From: Setophaga petechia
Taxonomy: Eukaryota; Chordata; Aves; Passeriformes; Parulidae
NCBI GenBank assembly: GCA_024362935.1
Contig: JANCRA010000028.1
Coordinates: 7,126,476-7,190,475 of the forward strand
Direction of reading: 5' to 3'
Length of the DNA stretch: 64,000 nt
The notes beneath the pieces were generated by a model, which was given only the letters and a program-made list of their open reading frames with translations, searched no databases and had not been told where the DNA came from. Below are positions 10,239 to 21,440 of the stretch, one piece after another. Position numbers and translations under genes: made by a program. How positions within the stretch are numbered: the first letter of the stretch is position 1; each line of letters opens with the position of its first letter.

Positions 10239-11396
10239 ACTTCTCCTGCCCTCCCAGACTTGGAGATCCCCAAGCCAAGTGGAGACACCCAGGTGTGCAG
10301 CACCACATGTGTGTGTTTGGAGAGGCCTCTTCCCTCTTCCTTTTGCTCCTGTCAATTAACCCAGCATCCAGGAGAGCAGCAAGAACATGAATTTAACATA
10401 TGGGCTCAAAATAGTGCAGACAGTGCTTCCCTCAGGGCTTTGCAGGGAGAGAGGAGGCACCTGGCAGGGGAAGTGGTGAAGAGGGAGGGAAGAAAGGATT
10501 CACAACTGCCCAGTGTCCTTTGATTCATGCCTGTGGCAGAGGAGGGGGTAAAAAAGGGTGACAGGAGGGTCAGAGAGGCCTGGCTGGGTGAGTTTTCCCC
10601 TTGCAGAGGGGCAGCTCAGCAGGGCATGGTGTGACAGCACTTGGAGCAGCCTCTCCCTCCAGGGGAACCAGAGGTCTGCAAACTGGTGAGGCGTGGGATT
10701 AAATAAATTAATGAGCTGAGGAAGGTGGATAGGAACACTCATCTGGCTGGTTAAAAAAGCCCCAACCCTCGAGAACTGAGGATTTATGGCAGGGGTCAGA
10801 GGCTCCCAGTCCTTCCTGGATCCAGGCTGAAAGCTCCATGGGCTGCACATCCATCGTCATCATAAAGGAGCAGGACAAAAATGATGCCAACCAAATAATT
10901 AGCAGCACAGCAGCCAGGAGGGCTGCACAGATAATTTTAAAATGTTAAACAACAGCTTCAGCATTGTCAGGGGTTTCTGCTGGAGCCAAAACAGAGCAGG
11001 GGAAGATGTGAAGGATCAGATGGGGGAAGGCTGCCCATAACCCAGTTGTCAGTGGCTGATTTGAGCCCCATGGAGTTCCTGCTGGATAATCTGCTAGCTG
11101 GCACCACGTTGGCATGTGCCACTCCATCAGGAGCTCCATACCCTGATGAAGGGACTCAAATCCATCCCTGTCCCCACAGCAGCCTGGGCTGGCACTGGGC
11201 TCAGCAGTTCCCTGGTGCAGGCCCCCAAAAACAATGAAACCTCAAGTGGCCCTGAAGGAGCATCGAGGGGCAGGACAGTGGGGACAGACAGAGGGCAGAG
11301 ATCTCTGCAGCCAGGGCAGGAACTTGGGGTTCATTGCAAAGGGCCTGGGTGGTGCAGGGGCCTGCTGGGAGCTGCAGCCACAGCTCAGAGCAGGCC
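10239..11396. other. Non-coding, nothing recognised
   Basis: Mixed DNA with no repeat family, RNA gene or convincing frame. Confidence 0.5.
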
Positions 11397-11836
11397 TGAG
11401 AGAAGAGAGGGGCAGAGAGGATGAGAGGGGAAGAGCTAAGAGAGCAAGGTTCCCATTACAATACAATAAATCTTCTTCTGTGTTGAATATTCTGATACAA
11501 ATCTAGTACAATATACAAATCCTACAGCATTTCCATACAGCCTGTAAGAATCACTACATCACCATGCTGTGTTACATTTTAAACCCTAAAAACTCCTCTT
11601 TGGGCCCCTTCTGCCAAGCTAGAGGGGTCTGCTCTGACCCTTGGGCCTGTCTGCAAGCAGAGGGTGTTGTTTCACCTTCAGCCAGTCACACCATTGTTTT
11701 CCAGTTGTTCAGTAACTGAGGGATCTCAAAGCTTGCTTTCATTTCAATCTCACTTCTAGTTTCCATATTCTCAAAATCTTTTGCCAGGCAATCATATTTA
11801 TAAGGCTTTCCTGTTTCATCTCCCCCAACGTGGCAC
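11397..11836 (-). mobile_element. Probable solo LTR, minus strand
   Basis: Read on the minus strand it starts near TGCCACGTTGGGGGAG and includes CTTATAAATATGATTGCC and a segment with AAAACAATGGTGTGACTGG. It ends past AATAAA-like TTTATTGTATTGTAATGGG and a CTCTCTTAGCTC tail. I recall this order from songbird LTRs, but no second copy lies in the window to confirm it. Ends are approximate. Confidence 0.4.
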
Positions 11837-12334
11837 CTCCTCCTTGTGTGGAAAAAGATGTGAGAGCTGCAGAGGGGGTTTTAGTGAGGCCAGGGCAGAC
11901 CCCATGGTGGGCTTGGTGCCCGCTTGGCATCAACGGGGGCTTCCTGCTTGTCCCATGGCCCCCAGCCCATCTGACACACATCTGCTGCCAAACATCTGCT
12001 GGCCCTAATGATTCTGCTCAGCCCTAATGACTCTGCCCAGCCCTAACAACTCCACCAGGGCCATGCTGGAGGCAGTGACCTGGGGCTGGAGGCACTGGAG
12101 CCCATCGCCAATCTGCCAGCCCAGCTGTCACCCCCGGGCACAGCCAGGCCACCAAAGCCTTCCTGCCACCACACACGAGGCTCCTGCAGCTGCAAACACC
12201 TCCAACAGCTCCCTGGGGGATGTTTTTGGAACCTTTGTCTTTGGAAAAGGTTTTGGAGACCTCAGTGCTCTCGCTTGGCAAAGCCCCAGCTTTGCGTGCG
12301 GTGGAAAGAACCAAACATAAAAACTGTGATGTCC
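11837..12334. other. Non-coding with short 18-bp triplication
   Basis: Near 12000-12050 a CCCTAATGA(C/T)TCTGC(C/T)CAG unit is repeated about three times. Otherwise nothing is recognised. Confidence 0.5.
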
Positions 12335-12560
12335 CCTACTTTTATTTTATGTGTTTGTTTTATTTGGGGTGTTTATTTTCGAGGAGATTACCAGTAAATT
12401 TAATGTCAATACTGTTAATCCCCATATATATTTATGGAGGGCAATTAGCTGGCGTTTCTATTAAATATACACAATAGAGAGGGGGATATACAGTTTATAC
12501 AGTATAATTAGATATATACACGCACATAAACAGATGCATAACTCTGTCTGCAGCGTGTAT
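12335..12560. other. AT-rich possible conserved non-coding element
   Basis: Low-repeat AT-rich sequence with CAATTAGCTGGCG, TAAATATACACAAT and TATAATTAGATATATAC. TAAT cores suggest homeodomain-type sites. Conservation cannot be tested here. Confidence 0.2.
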
Positions 12561-14205
12561 GGGTGAGGAAGGAGCAGGGTAATGTGCCATGACAATATTT
12601 ATCTCACACCATATTTATACCCTGAGAGCTGGAGAAGCACACAGGGGCTCCACAGAAACAGCCACAAGCAGAGCGGGTGTGGGAGGGAGATGGGGGCAGT
12701 GCCAGGGGGATTTTCGGGAAAGAAAAGGGGTTTGGGAGCTGGGGAGTCAGCAGCAAGGGCAGACTGAGTCATTTAGAGGATCCAGACCAGAGGGAAGGAG
12801 CTGCTCATGTGGAGCAAGGGGCACAGGAGGAGGTTTGGGTGCATTTCCCCACTCTGCTCGTGGTGTTTCTGAGCATTTTGCCCTGAGGGATAATTTCTCT
12901 TTGCTGTGGTGGATAAATTCCTGTTGGATGTCCTGTAAGCCCTGTGTGTGAGCAGGCACAGAGTGGAGGAACCCTCCTGCCCCTCACCTGGTGCCAGAGC
13001 ATCCCTGGAGTGCAGCACCTGCCCCAGCAATGGGCAGGGAATCCTGGAGCCCTCCAGCACTGCCCAAGTCCAGGCTGGGTGCAGGTGTGGGAGCAGATGT
13101 GGGAGGGAAAGGCAATCTCTGAAAAGCAAAAGCTGCCAATCTCCCTTGGCTTTTTCTCCAATGTTCTTTCCCTGGTGAAACCCTGCCCTGCTCCAGCTGG
13201 AGTCTCCGTGGCTGGGGAAGTGGTTGGATGATTTTCTCTTCCAGCCTGGCAGCTGCCCTCTGTTTGGAGGCTCCACCAGCCTCTCCAGAGCTGAGAGGCT
13301 GAGGGAGATTTGGCATTTTGTGGTCCTGCAGTTCTCAGATCCTCTGGAAGCACAGGACAGCAGCTGGGTTAGAGGACCAAGGAGAATTTCCTTTATTTCC
13401 CACCCCTCCTTGAGAAGTGCCATGAGATGTGGAGTCAGAGAACATTTCTAGATCTCACCCCACCAGGAAGAGAAGGCACTTTGGAGATGGTTTGAGACAG
13501 ATTTTTAAACCCAGAAAAATCTGACCCCTGTGGAAATTTTCACACCCTTATCCCAGCTCCAGAGTGGGTACAAATTTGACCAACATTCCTCTCCCCAAAA
13601 GGCCACCCCTTACCTTACCTGGCTACAGCCAAGCCTGGCACTCTCCAAGCTCCCAAAAGCCTGCAGTATTTGTTAAACATCCAAATGATAGTTTATAATT
13701 ATAGTTTACTAGCAGGAATAAAAATGAACACTGTTATTTCCCCTGTTCAGCCTCCCCAGCAGCCATTCCCACTCGTGCTGGAGCTGCTCAGCTGAGCAAT
13801 GGGAGCTGCTCATGGATGTGCCTCCAACTCCATCACCCCAAACCCCTGTGAGGACAAAGAGCCTCCCTCTGTCTGCATCCAAAACCTGTGGCCCACCCCA
13901 GAGTCAGTCTGACCCTTTTCTGCTTTAAAAACAAAGCCAATTTATTCCTTTTTGTCTTCCTTCCACCTGTTCCTCCTTGGCTGCCACCAGCCTGGCTTTC
14001 AACCACCCAGAGCTGCACAGGCAGTGTCCAAATCCTGCCTGCAGCTACTCCTGGTGTGAAGCTGCCTCCAAAAGCCTCCCAGAGTCCTCAACATTCCTCC
14101 TTCCCTTTGAGCTTCTCCAGCATTGTCCCAAAGATAAATGAAGGGCTGAATGCTGGGATCACTTTTCTCCCTTCAGCTCCATATCCTGCTCCTCCAGGGC
14201 AAGGA
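12561..14205. other. Non-coding, nothing recognised
   Basis: It contains several overlapping chance frames on both strands around 12770-13420. These have mixed codon use and no domain. Confidence 0.5.
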
Positions 14206-14256
14206 ATGAAACCTCCCCCTCCTCCTCTTCCTCCTCCTCCTCCTCCTCCCTCCCAG
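14206..14256 (+). repeat. Imperfect (CCT)n microsatellite
   Basis: A pyrimidine run built mainly of CCT/TCC triplets. It yields a short poly-Pro frame. Confidence 0.85.
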
Positions 14257-15180
14257 TTCTGCTCAGGGAGTTTGATTCCCAGCCACTATTTCTGCCTATT
14301 GATTCCTGCACTCCTCACTGCAGGAGGAAGTGACCTGTAACCAGAGCAGCAGTGCTGGGTTTATCAATCTCCTCAAGATAATTGGGAACACGGGAAGGTG
14401 CAGAAGGGAATAAATGGTGGGAGGGAGAAGAGTTTGTTTAACACTCTGGTGGGGAAAACCAGAGCCAGCCAGGGAAGCCCTGCATTTCATCATGGGCAGC
14501 CTGGAAGAGCCAGCTTTGGATTCTAGGTCAGGATTTGGGAATATCTATCCTGGATTTCTGTCCCATTGGGATCAGATGCCAACTCTTGCCTTAGAAAGGT
14601 CTCCTTGCCTTGGAGAGGCCATGAGAGCCCAGCCTGGGGATGGAGGGGTTGGATAAAGATTGTTGTGACCAGAAATGGATCCAAAACACAATAAATTCAT
14701 TTTTCAGGCAGAGCCTGGGTTTGGAAGGGTTGGGTAAGAATCTTCATGACCATTAACAGATCCAAAATACAATAAATCCCTTTTTAAGGCAGATCCCATC
14801 CCCACAGCCCTCACCAGCCCCCCTCCCAGTGCCCTGATGAGAAAAGCACTGCTTGGCATGCTCAGAAGCAGCCCCAGAGGGATAATTATCATTTTGGCCT
14901 CTTTGCTATTGAAATGTTGCCTGTAATTAACTCCCACCCCAGAGAACAGACCTTTCCTGGGAGCAGGGCTGGGTTTGGGACTGGCTGGGATCAGCCAGGA
15001 GCGAGAGCAGGGCTCAGTTCCACGGATCTCCCCCAGTTTGTGGTTCAATTGCTGTAAGCAAACTCAGCAATCTGAGGGTGATTAAACTGCCAGAACAAAC
15101 CCCCAGCTCCCATTAACAGCCTGGGAGCTGCGGGTCATCTGCAGGTGCATCCAAAACCCTCGTGGTGCCCTTGCACAAAC
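14257..15180. other. Non-coding with one small diverged duplication
   Basis: Near 14650-14790 a segment (GTTGGATAAAGATTGTTGTGACC, then ATGGATCCAAAACACAATAAAT) repeats within about 80 bp with changes. Otherwise nothing is recognised. Confidence 0.45.
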
Positions 15181-15480
15181 AGATTTCAAGAGCGCAGGAG
15201 GTGGCTGGCGACAGAGAGTTAAAAATGAGAATTAAACCCACATCTCCTCAAGGCTAAGACAGGGCCTCACCCCCAAATAATCACTTTGCTGCTCCTCCAT
15301 GACCTCTCTGCGATGCAAATAGCTTTGCAGTGGAAGGGCTAATTCATTCTCACAGCTAAAAATGATCATTGCTGCGAGAAAGTGTTCTGGGCGTGAATCC
15401 TGTGCGCAGCAAATAGCTGTATTAACAGGTTCATTTTCTCCCAGCAATGCTATCAAAAGCTCTTTAAGCTGCTTCCAGCA
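15181..15480. other. Possible conserved non-coding element
   Basis: It retains CpGs and has ATGCAAATAGC near 15313, ATGATCATTGCTGCG and GGGCTAATTCATT. It is non-repetitive and directly precedes the 79-bp minisatellite. An open minus frame extends into it from the array but shows no coding bias. Confidence 0.25.
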
Positions 15481-15580
15481 CACAGCACAGACACAGCAGC
15501 CTGCAAAAGGGGTGGGAGATGTGATTGCAGGCAGACCTTCCAGCCTCAGCCTGCAAAACCAGCCCAGCTCTGTGCTGGGA

Positions 15581-16215
15581 ACATCCAGGAGGGTCCTTGT
15601 CCCCTCCTGATGTGCCCCTGTCCCAGGGATGGCTCCACTCCTGAGCAAATACTTGGGGAACATCCAGGAGAATTCCTGTCCTCTCCTGATGTGCCTCTGT
15701 CCCAGGGCTGGCTCCACTCCTGAGCAAATACTTGGGAAACATCCAGGAGGGTCCTTGTCCTCTCCTGAGGTGCCTCTGACCCAGGAATGGCTCCACTCCT
15801 GAGCAAATACTTGGGAAACATCCAGGAGAATTCCTGTCCCCTCCTGATGTGCCTCTGACCCAGGGATGGCTCCACTCTTGAGCAAATACTTGGGGAACAT
15901 CCAGGAGGGTCCTTGTCCCCTCCTGAGGTGCCTCTGACCCAGGGATGGCTCCACTTCTGAGCAAATATTTGGGGAACATCCAGGAGGGTCCTTGTCCCCT
16001 CCTGATGTGCCTCTGTCCCAGGGATGGCTCCACTCTTGAGCAAATACTTGGGAAACATCCAGGAGAGTTCCTGTCCCTTCCTGATGTGCCCCTGTCCCAG
16101 GGATGGCTCCACTTCTGAGCAAATACTTGGGAAACATCCAGGAGGGTCCTTGTCCCCTCCTGAGGTGCCTCTGTCCCAGGGATGGCTCCACTCCTGAGCA
16201 AATATTTGGGGAATT
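15581..16215. repeat. 79-bp minisatellite, 8 copies
   Basis: Units begin ACATCCAGGAG at 15581, 15660, 15739, 15818, 15897, 15976, 16055 and 16134, an exact 79-bp step throughout. Each unit includes CTGTCCCAGGGATGGCTCC and CTGAGCAAATACTTGGG. Units differ by a few point changes and no indels. The unit lacks stops on the minus strand, which creates long frames of 260-370 codons. These are not genes. Confidence 0.95.
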
Positions 16216-16740
16216 TCTGCTTTTCCAGAGACCAACAGGCAGCATTGGGAATGGGGAGGTTTCCCTGGACAGGACAGTTCCATGTCCTCCTCCCCCAGGT
16301 GATTTTGGGGTTGTTGGGCATCCTGGTTTGCCTGCACTCATTTGTCACCTGCTAATTGGTGTGGTTAATTGGTGTGGTTAATTGGTGTGGTCCCAGCTCT
16401 AAGCATCACGTCCCACCTCGGTATCTCCAAGCTCTGGATGGAGCACAGGTGTAAATCTTTATCTCCTGCACTTTTCCTGGAATAGGAAGGAATAAGTAGA
16501 TGAATCCCTGAAATTATTGGATGGATCATTGCCAAAAACTGGGAGGGAAACCATGAGCTGCTGATGCTGTGTTTATCCAGGTACAGCTACAGGTGCTGTA
16601 ACTCAGGTGGGGCTGTGGTCCTTCAGCTCTGGCTTGGGAATTGTGTGATAGATTTTATTTTATTTGGGGCTAATTCCAGCTGCTTTTTAGACATCCTCCC
16701 AGGGACTCCCTGACTTTTGTGCAGTGCCAAGCTCTTGAGC
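16216..16740. other. Non-coding with a 13-bp triplication
   Basis: GGTGTGGTTAATT is repeated three times near 16358-16391. The rest is unremarkable DNA leading into the CR1 element. Confidence 0.6.
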
Positions 16741-18005
16741 ATCACAGAAACAAAGAGCAGTTTGGGTTGGAAGAGATCTTTAAGGTGCTCAAGGCCAACC
16801 CTCCAGCACTGAGCAGGGACATCTCCACAAAGACCAGGTTGCTGGAGCCCCATCCAGCCTTGAATATTTTTTAGGGATGGAGCATCCACCACCTCTCTGG
16901 CCAATAAAAAAAATGTTTTCCTTAGATCTAATCTCAATTTCAGTCTTGAATATTTTTAGGGATCCACCACCTCTCTGGGCAATAAAAAAAAATTTTAAAA
17001 GCTTTCCTTAGACCTAATCTCCATTTCAGCTTTGAATATTTTTAGGGATGGAGCATCTACCATCTCTCTGACCAATTAAAAAAAAAATGCTTTCCTTAGA
17101 CCTAATCTCCATTTCGGCCTTGAATATTTTCGGGGATGGAGAATCTACCATCCCTCTGGGCAATAAAAAAATTTCAGGGATGGAACATCCACCACCTCTC
17201 TGGGTAATAAAATAACACTTTCCTTAGATCTAATCTCCATTTCAGCTTTAAATATTTTTAGGGATGGAGAATCTACCACCTCTCTGGGCAATAAAAAATT
17301 TCAGAGATGGAACATCCACCACCTCTCTGGCCAATAAAAAAAAAAAAGCTTTTCTTAGACGTAATCTTGATTTTTGAATATTTTTAGGGATGGAGAATCC
17401 ACCACCTCTCTGGGCAATAAAATAACACTTTCTTTAGATCTAATCTCCATTTCAGCTTTAAATATTTTTAGGGATGGAGAATCTACCATCCCTCTGGGCA
17501 ATAAAAAATTTCAGAGATGGAACATCCACCACCTTTCTGACCAATTAAAAAAATTTCAAGGGTGGAACATCCACCACCTCTCTGGCCAAAAAAAAAAAAT
17601 CTTTTCTTAGACGTAATCTTGATTTTTGAATATTTTTAGGGATGGAGAACCCACCACCTCTCTGGCCAATAAAATAACGCTTTCCATAGATCTAATCTCC
17701 ATTTCAGCTTTAAATATTTCTAGGGATGGAGCATCCACCACCTCTCTGGCCAATAAAAATTTTCAAGGATGGAGCATCCATGACCTCTCTGGGCAATAAA
17801 AAATTTTCAGGGATGGAGCATCCACCACCTCTCTGGCCAATAATAAAAAGGAGCTTTCCATAGATCTAATCTCCATTTTGGCCATGAATATTTTTAGGGA
17901 TCCACCACCTCTCAGGGCAATAAAAGATGCTTTCCTTAGCTCGAACCTCGATTTTCCATTTAATTTCAAGCCATTTCCCCTTGCAGTGGTATGTTCCATT
18001 ACAGG
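16736..18005 (-). mobile_element. CR1 LINE 3' tail with internally amplified segment
   Basis: Read on plus it opens AGCATCACAGAAAC, then GTTTGGGTTGGAAGAGATC, CCAACCCTCCAGCAC and GGTTGCTGGAGCCCCATCC, ending with CATTTCCCCTTGCAG. This is the reverse complement of an avian CR1 3' end, so the element lies on the minus strand, 3' end at left, 5' truncated near 18000. In an ordinary CR1 the block with GGGATGG(A/G)GCATCCACCACCTC and the following CCTTAGATCTAATCT occurs once. Here it is repeated about ten times, so the tail is about 1.27 kb instead of the few hundred bp expected. Confidence 0.85.
16858..17905. repeat. Nested CR1-derived minisatellite (~85-bp and ~40-bp units)
   Basis: Units start GAATATTTTTAGGGATGG or TAAATATTTTTAGGGATGG near 16861, 16946, 17033, 17121, 17247, 17375, 17457, 17625, 17710 and 17884. 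Short ones are about 82-88 bp. Longer ones of about 126, 128 and 168-175 bp contain one or two extra ~40-bp half-units (TTTCAGGGATGGA(A/G)CATCCACC...CAATAAAA). Variable A runs follow each CAATAAAA. Order and orientation are constant. Confidence 0.9.
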
Positions 18006-18477
18006 TTTGGGGTTCGAGGCAGGGAGATTTTGGGGTTTTGCAGCAGGAGTGGGGCCAGGGCTGTGCATTCCCAGAGCCCAGGGATGAGCTGGAAGCAGCA
18101 GCTGGCTCTGAGCAAACGCTCTCCAAAGGTCGGCGGCGCTGCTCCGCTCGCGGGAAAGCCCACACGCCTTCCCCATGACAACCTGTTACAGCTCCAGAGC
18201 CAAACAATATTGCTCTTTTTCTTTTTTTTTTCCTCATTAGTTCCTGGGTTTCCTCTTGCCTTCAGCAGAGCTGCTGGTTCTGCTTCCTCAAATCCAAATC
18301 AGGGCATTTTTGGGGTGATGGGAGTTGGTGTTGAGCCCGCGGTGCTGTGCCAGGAAATGCTGGGGAGAGCTTGGCTGGGTTTTCTTGGCATTGCTGGGCA
18401 GGAGCAGAAATGGGGAGAATGGAAAAGCTGGGATCAGATAAATCTCTTGCTCCAGTTTCATACCACAGCCATGCAAC
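18006..18477. other. Non-coding with small CpG cluster
   Basis: A CpG-rich patch at about 18116-18170 (GGTCGGCGGCGCTGC, GCTCGCGGG) stands out beside T-rich DNA. No exon signature is convincing, and the long plus frame from 17991 runs on through an antisense LTR. Confidence 0.4.
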
Positions 18478-18880
18478 TGTCAGGGAAATTAACCCACAAA
18501 CACCAGAGGTTTATGTCCAAAGAGGAGACAGAGGAGTCCTGGAACTTTATTCCAATAAAGGGAGAGGCCATGGGGCATTCCCTGGGATCTCTCGAATTTT
18601 TGGAGGATGCAGCCTCCTTTTTATCCCAATTTCCAGCCACATTTCCCTCTCTTTCCACATTGGCTGAGGTACTTCAGAGGTACAAACTTCCCAAAACACC
18701 AAATACCAAACTCCCCCTTTTAATATATAACCCCACCTTTTATTTTCCTGTGTCAATCATGGAATTCCTATGGAATTTTGGGTTCTTCCCACTGTTTCTT
18801 TCATCTCTCAGTATCCAGTTTTATTTCCCAGCAGACCCACAGTTTATTTTTAAAGACAAATCCCTCTCATTCCTCTCACA
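18478..18880 (-). mobile_element. Solo LTR, minus strand, copy A
   Basis: On plus it begins TGTCAGGGAAATTAACCC and ends CATTCCTCTCACA. On minus it therefore reads TGTGAGAGG to CCTGACA, with AATAAA about 75 bp before its 3' end (plus TTTATT near 18547), as expected of a U3-R-U5 LTR. It matches the element at 56769-57268 along its length, including GGAGGATGCAGCCTCCTTTT, itself an inverted-repeat hairpin (GGAGG...CCTCC). Confidence 0.75.
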
Positions 18881-19135
18881 GCCCTGGAGTAACCTGGTAA
18901 GGAAACAGGAGCTGCAATTCTATGAGGAAAAAAAGGGTAAAAAAAGAATTATGGAGAATTGTGGCACAAAGAGGGGTTGGATGGAGATGTCCCTCTGTCC
19001 TCCACAGTGTCCACCTGGCTCGAGGAGCAGCTCCAAGGGAGAAAAAGGAGCCCCAGCACCATCCTGGGGCTCTCCATGGGACAGCAGTGACCAAACTCCT
19101 GGCTCCAGGGAACATTTAATTGTCCCTTATCTCAC
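18881..19135. other. Non-coding, nothing recognised
   Basis: A short unique stretch between the LTR and the 40-bp minisatellite. Confidence 0.5.
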
Positions 19136-19645
19136 AGCATCCCAGGGAAGAGTTAAACTCCAAACCTGACCCCAGAGCATCCCAGGGAAGAGTTAAACTC
19201 AAAACCTGACCCCTGAGCATCCCAGGGAAGAGCTAAACTCAAACCTGACCCCAGAGCATCCCAGGGAAGAGCTAAACTCCAAACCTGACCCCAGAGCATC
19301 CCAGGGAAGGGCTAAACTCAAAACCTGACCCCAGAGCATCCCAGGGAAGAGTTAAACTCCAAACCTGACCCCAGAGCATCCCAGGGAAGAGTTAAACTCA
19401 AACCTGACCCCAGAGCATCCCAGGGAAGGGCTAAACTCAAAACCTGACCCCAGAGCATCCCAGGGAAGGGCTAAACTCCAAACCTGACCCCAGAGCATCC
19501 CAGGGAAGGGCTAAACTCCAAACCTGACCCCAGAGCATCCCAGGGAAGAGCTAAACTCCAAACCTGACCCCAGAGCATCCCAGGGAAGGGCTAAACTCCA
19601 AACCTGACCCCTGAGCATCCCAGGGAAGGGCCAGACTCCAAACCC
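19136..19645. repeat. ~40-bp minisatellite, 13 copies
   Basis: A unit of 39-41 bp, CATCCCAGGGAAG then GCTAAACTC and AAACCTGACCCCAGAG. It varies at G(A/G)GTT/GCT and by one-base indels in the A run. Variants are interspersed, not blocked, suggesting ongoing exchange between units. Confidence 0.95.
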
Positions 19646-19885
19646 AGGCTGCATTCCTGGATCCATCCCACACCCCCTCAAGCACCTTGGGCAAACTGCT
19701 GAGGCTTTCCACAGCAAAGCAGCATTAACAGGCCTGGCCTACTTTGCAGGGATGTTTTGAAGACAAATTCGTGTTTCCCTGGGGGAAAGGGACTTGTGGA
19801 AAACCTGTTCACACACCAAAACAGGGCTTACCCTCCCCTGTTTGTAAATGACTTGCTAAGGAGCTGTCTCCAGGGAGAAACTTGC

Positions 19886-19985
19886 TTTTTCTTCCTTTAT
19901 TTTTTTCCCTTTTTTTTTTTTTTTTAAACTTTTTTTCTTTTTTTTTTTTTCTTTCTCCATGAAAGAAAAAAAAAAAAAAAAACAA
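19886..19985. repeat. T-rich tract and perfect T/A hairpin
   Basis: A T-rich run is followed by an 18-bp perfect inverted repeat: T13 plus CTTTC at 19938-19955, loop TCCAT, and GAAAG plus A13 at 19961-19978. Confidence 0.85.
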
Positions 19986-20180
19986 AACCCCATCAAGATA
20001 AATTTCTGGCTATCAAATCAAAAGATCTTCGGTAACCTCTTCGGCTATTAAAGTCAAATAACGATCGTAATGAGCACTGCAGTTTCACTCATCTCAGAAG
20101 ATAAAATAAGAAAAGCCAGGCCAATTTCTTTTTGCTTGCCAGCAGATAAGAGCCTGACCCAGATTGGCAGAGCTCAGCTG
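19986..20180. other. Possible conserved non-coding element
   Basis: It contains GATCTTCGGTAACCTCTTCG and CAAATAACGATCGTAATGAG, with intact CpGs in otherwise AT-rich unique DNA. It is not open and not repeated in the window. Confidence 0.3.
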
Positions 20181-20559
20181 CCTCCACATCTTTGATTTTT
20201 CTTGGGGGAAGCTCAGTTCTGGCTTTGGGGACCCCCAAACCTGATGGAGGCCCAGGTGTGATGGGGAGCATGAGATTTGCTCTCCCACTTTTCCCTCTAC
20301 CTGAACAAAAAATCAGTTTAAAGACTAAAGAAAAGGGAAAAAAATAAAGCCCTGCTCCAAGCTGTGAGCGCTGATCCCTTGGGAATTGCAGCCTGAGGTG
20401 GAGAAAAACAGCAATTAATGCTTTGGAGAGGATGAGGTTTGTGCTGTCCCTCTGATACCTTTACACTCATTATATTTAAAAGTAGTTTCTGCCAAGCCTG
20501 ACACTTTAGTATCATAAAAAGTTCCTTCTGTCACTTTTCCCCCTTCTTTTTGGCATCCC

Positions 20560-20990
20560 TGTGAGAGAGCAGGAGAGATGGAATGGGCTAAAACAAAGTG
20601 ATCTGATTGAGTAATGAATAAAGATTAATGAATTTTTGCTACCGTCAATGATTCTATGGTAATTGCTTTAATAATATAAAATTATTTTCTGCTCCAAACT
20701 ATGATTAATGATACCAATGGAGCATTTGAATCATGGGCCTTGTGTTTTTGGTAAGTTCACTGATTAAATAACTAATATAATAGTTTACTCTTAATTTTTC
20801 TATGGGCAGCAATCACCCACTAATTAATTGGGGCACCAGGGTTGAGCGAACCTATTGTTTTGTGTATCAAAACTCTCCCTCATCTCTTGACTCCTCAACA
20901 ACAGAATTTAAAGGAGCAACAACTTCTTTTCCATGTTTTTTTAATATTTTCCACCTCGGAAAAATGTTCATTAATTATATTTTTTTTCAG
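20560..20990. other. AT-rich, TAAT-rich possible conserved element
   Basis: Many TAAT/ATTA cores (GATTAATGAATTTTTGC, GGTAATTGCTTTAAT, TATGATTAATGATACC, CACTAATTAATTGG) lie in non-repetitive sequence. This composition is typical of homeodomain-bound conserved non-coding DNA, but alignment is required. Confidence 0.3.
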
Positions 20991-21224
20991 GGTAGTGGGA
21001 AATGAAATGGGGGACACTCTTTTTAGGGCGAGATGGGGACAGAGTGAGCAGGGTGCTGTCCCAAAACCAAGGGGAGAAGAAGAAAAAAAGGACTTTTCAC
21101 CCCTTTTTGGGGCAAAACCATCCTATTTTGTAAATGTTTCATGTTCATGAGACCATCCTGGACAAGAGGTCCTTATTTGCACCCCAAAATCTCCACACCT
21201 GGGAGCTCTTTCTGCCTCTTTGGC

Positions 21225-21440
21225 ACCAGAGATAAATCAGCCGAGGCCTCCCCGCCCCTGCGGGGTGTTAATGAAGCGTTTAATCATTTACTGTTTCCCT
21301 TGTTCTGCCTCCTTTTTATTTCGGTTTGCAGGAATCAGAGAAACGCTGGAGCGTGGCAAAAGGCAGCTATTGAACGTCTGTGTCTGTTATTTGCCCCCAT
21401 GATGGGGAATTAATTGCCTTTTGATTAATGAGCGCTTCAG
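21225..21440. other. Possible conserved non-coding element
   Basis: AATCAGCCGAGGCC, GGTGTTAATGAAGCG, TTTCGGTTTGCAGG, GAACGTCTGTGTC and GATTAATGAGCGCTTC combine CpGs with TAAT cores in unique sequence. One open plus frame passes through without codon bias. Confidence 0.3.

Noticed and set aside
15232..16341. 369-codon minus frame
   Set aside because: It is mostly eight copies of a stop-free 79-bp minisatellite, and all three minus frames are open across it. No coding bias or domain.
17991..19169. 392-codon plus frame
   Set aside because: It spans the CR1 edge, unique DNA and an antisense LTR with no codon bias. Chance openness.
19986..20180. tRNA or other structured RNA gene
   Set aside because: No cloverleaf, A/B box or terminator pattern found on reading. 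The patch is kept only as a possible conserved element.
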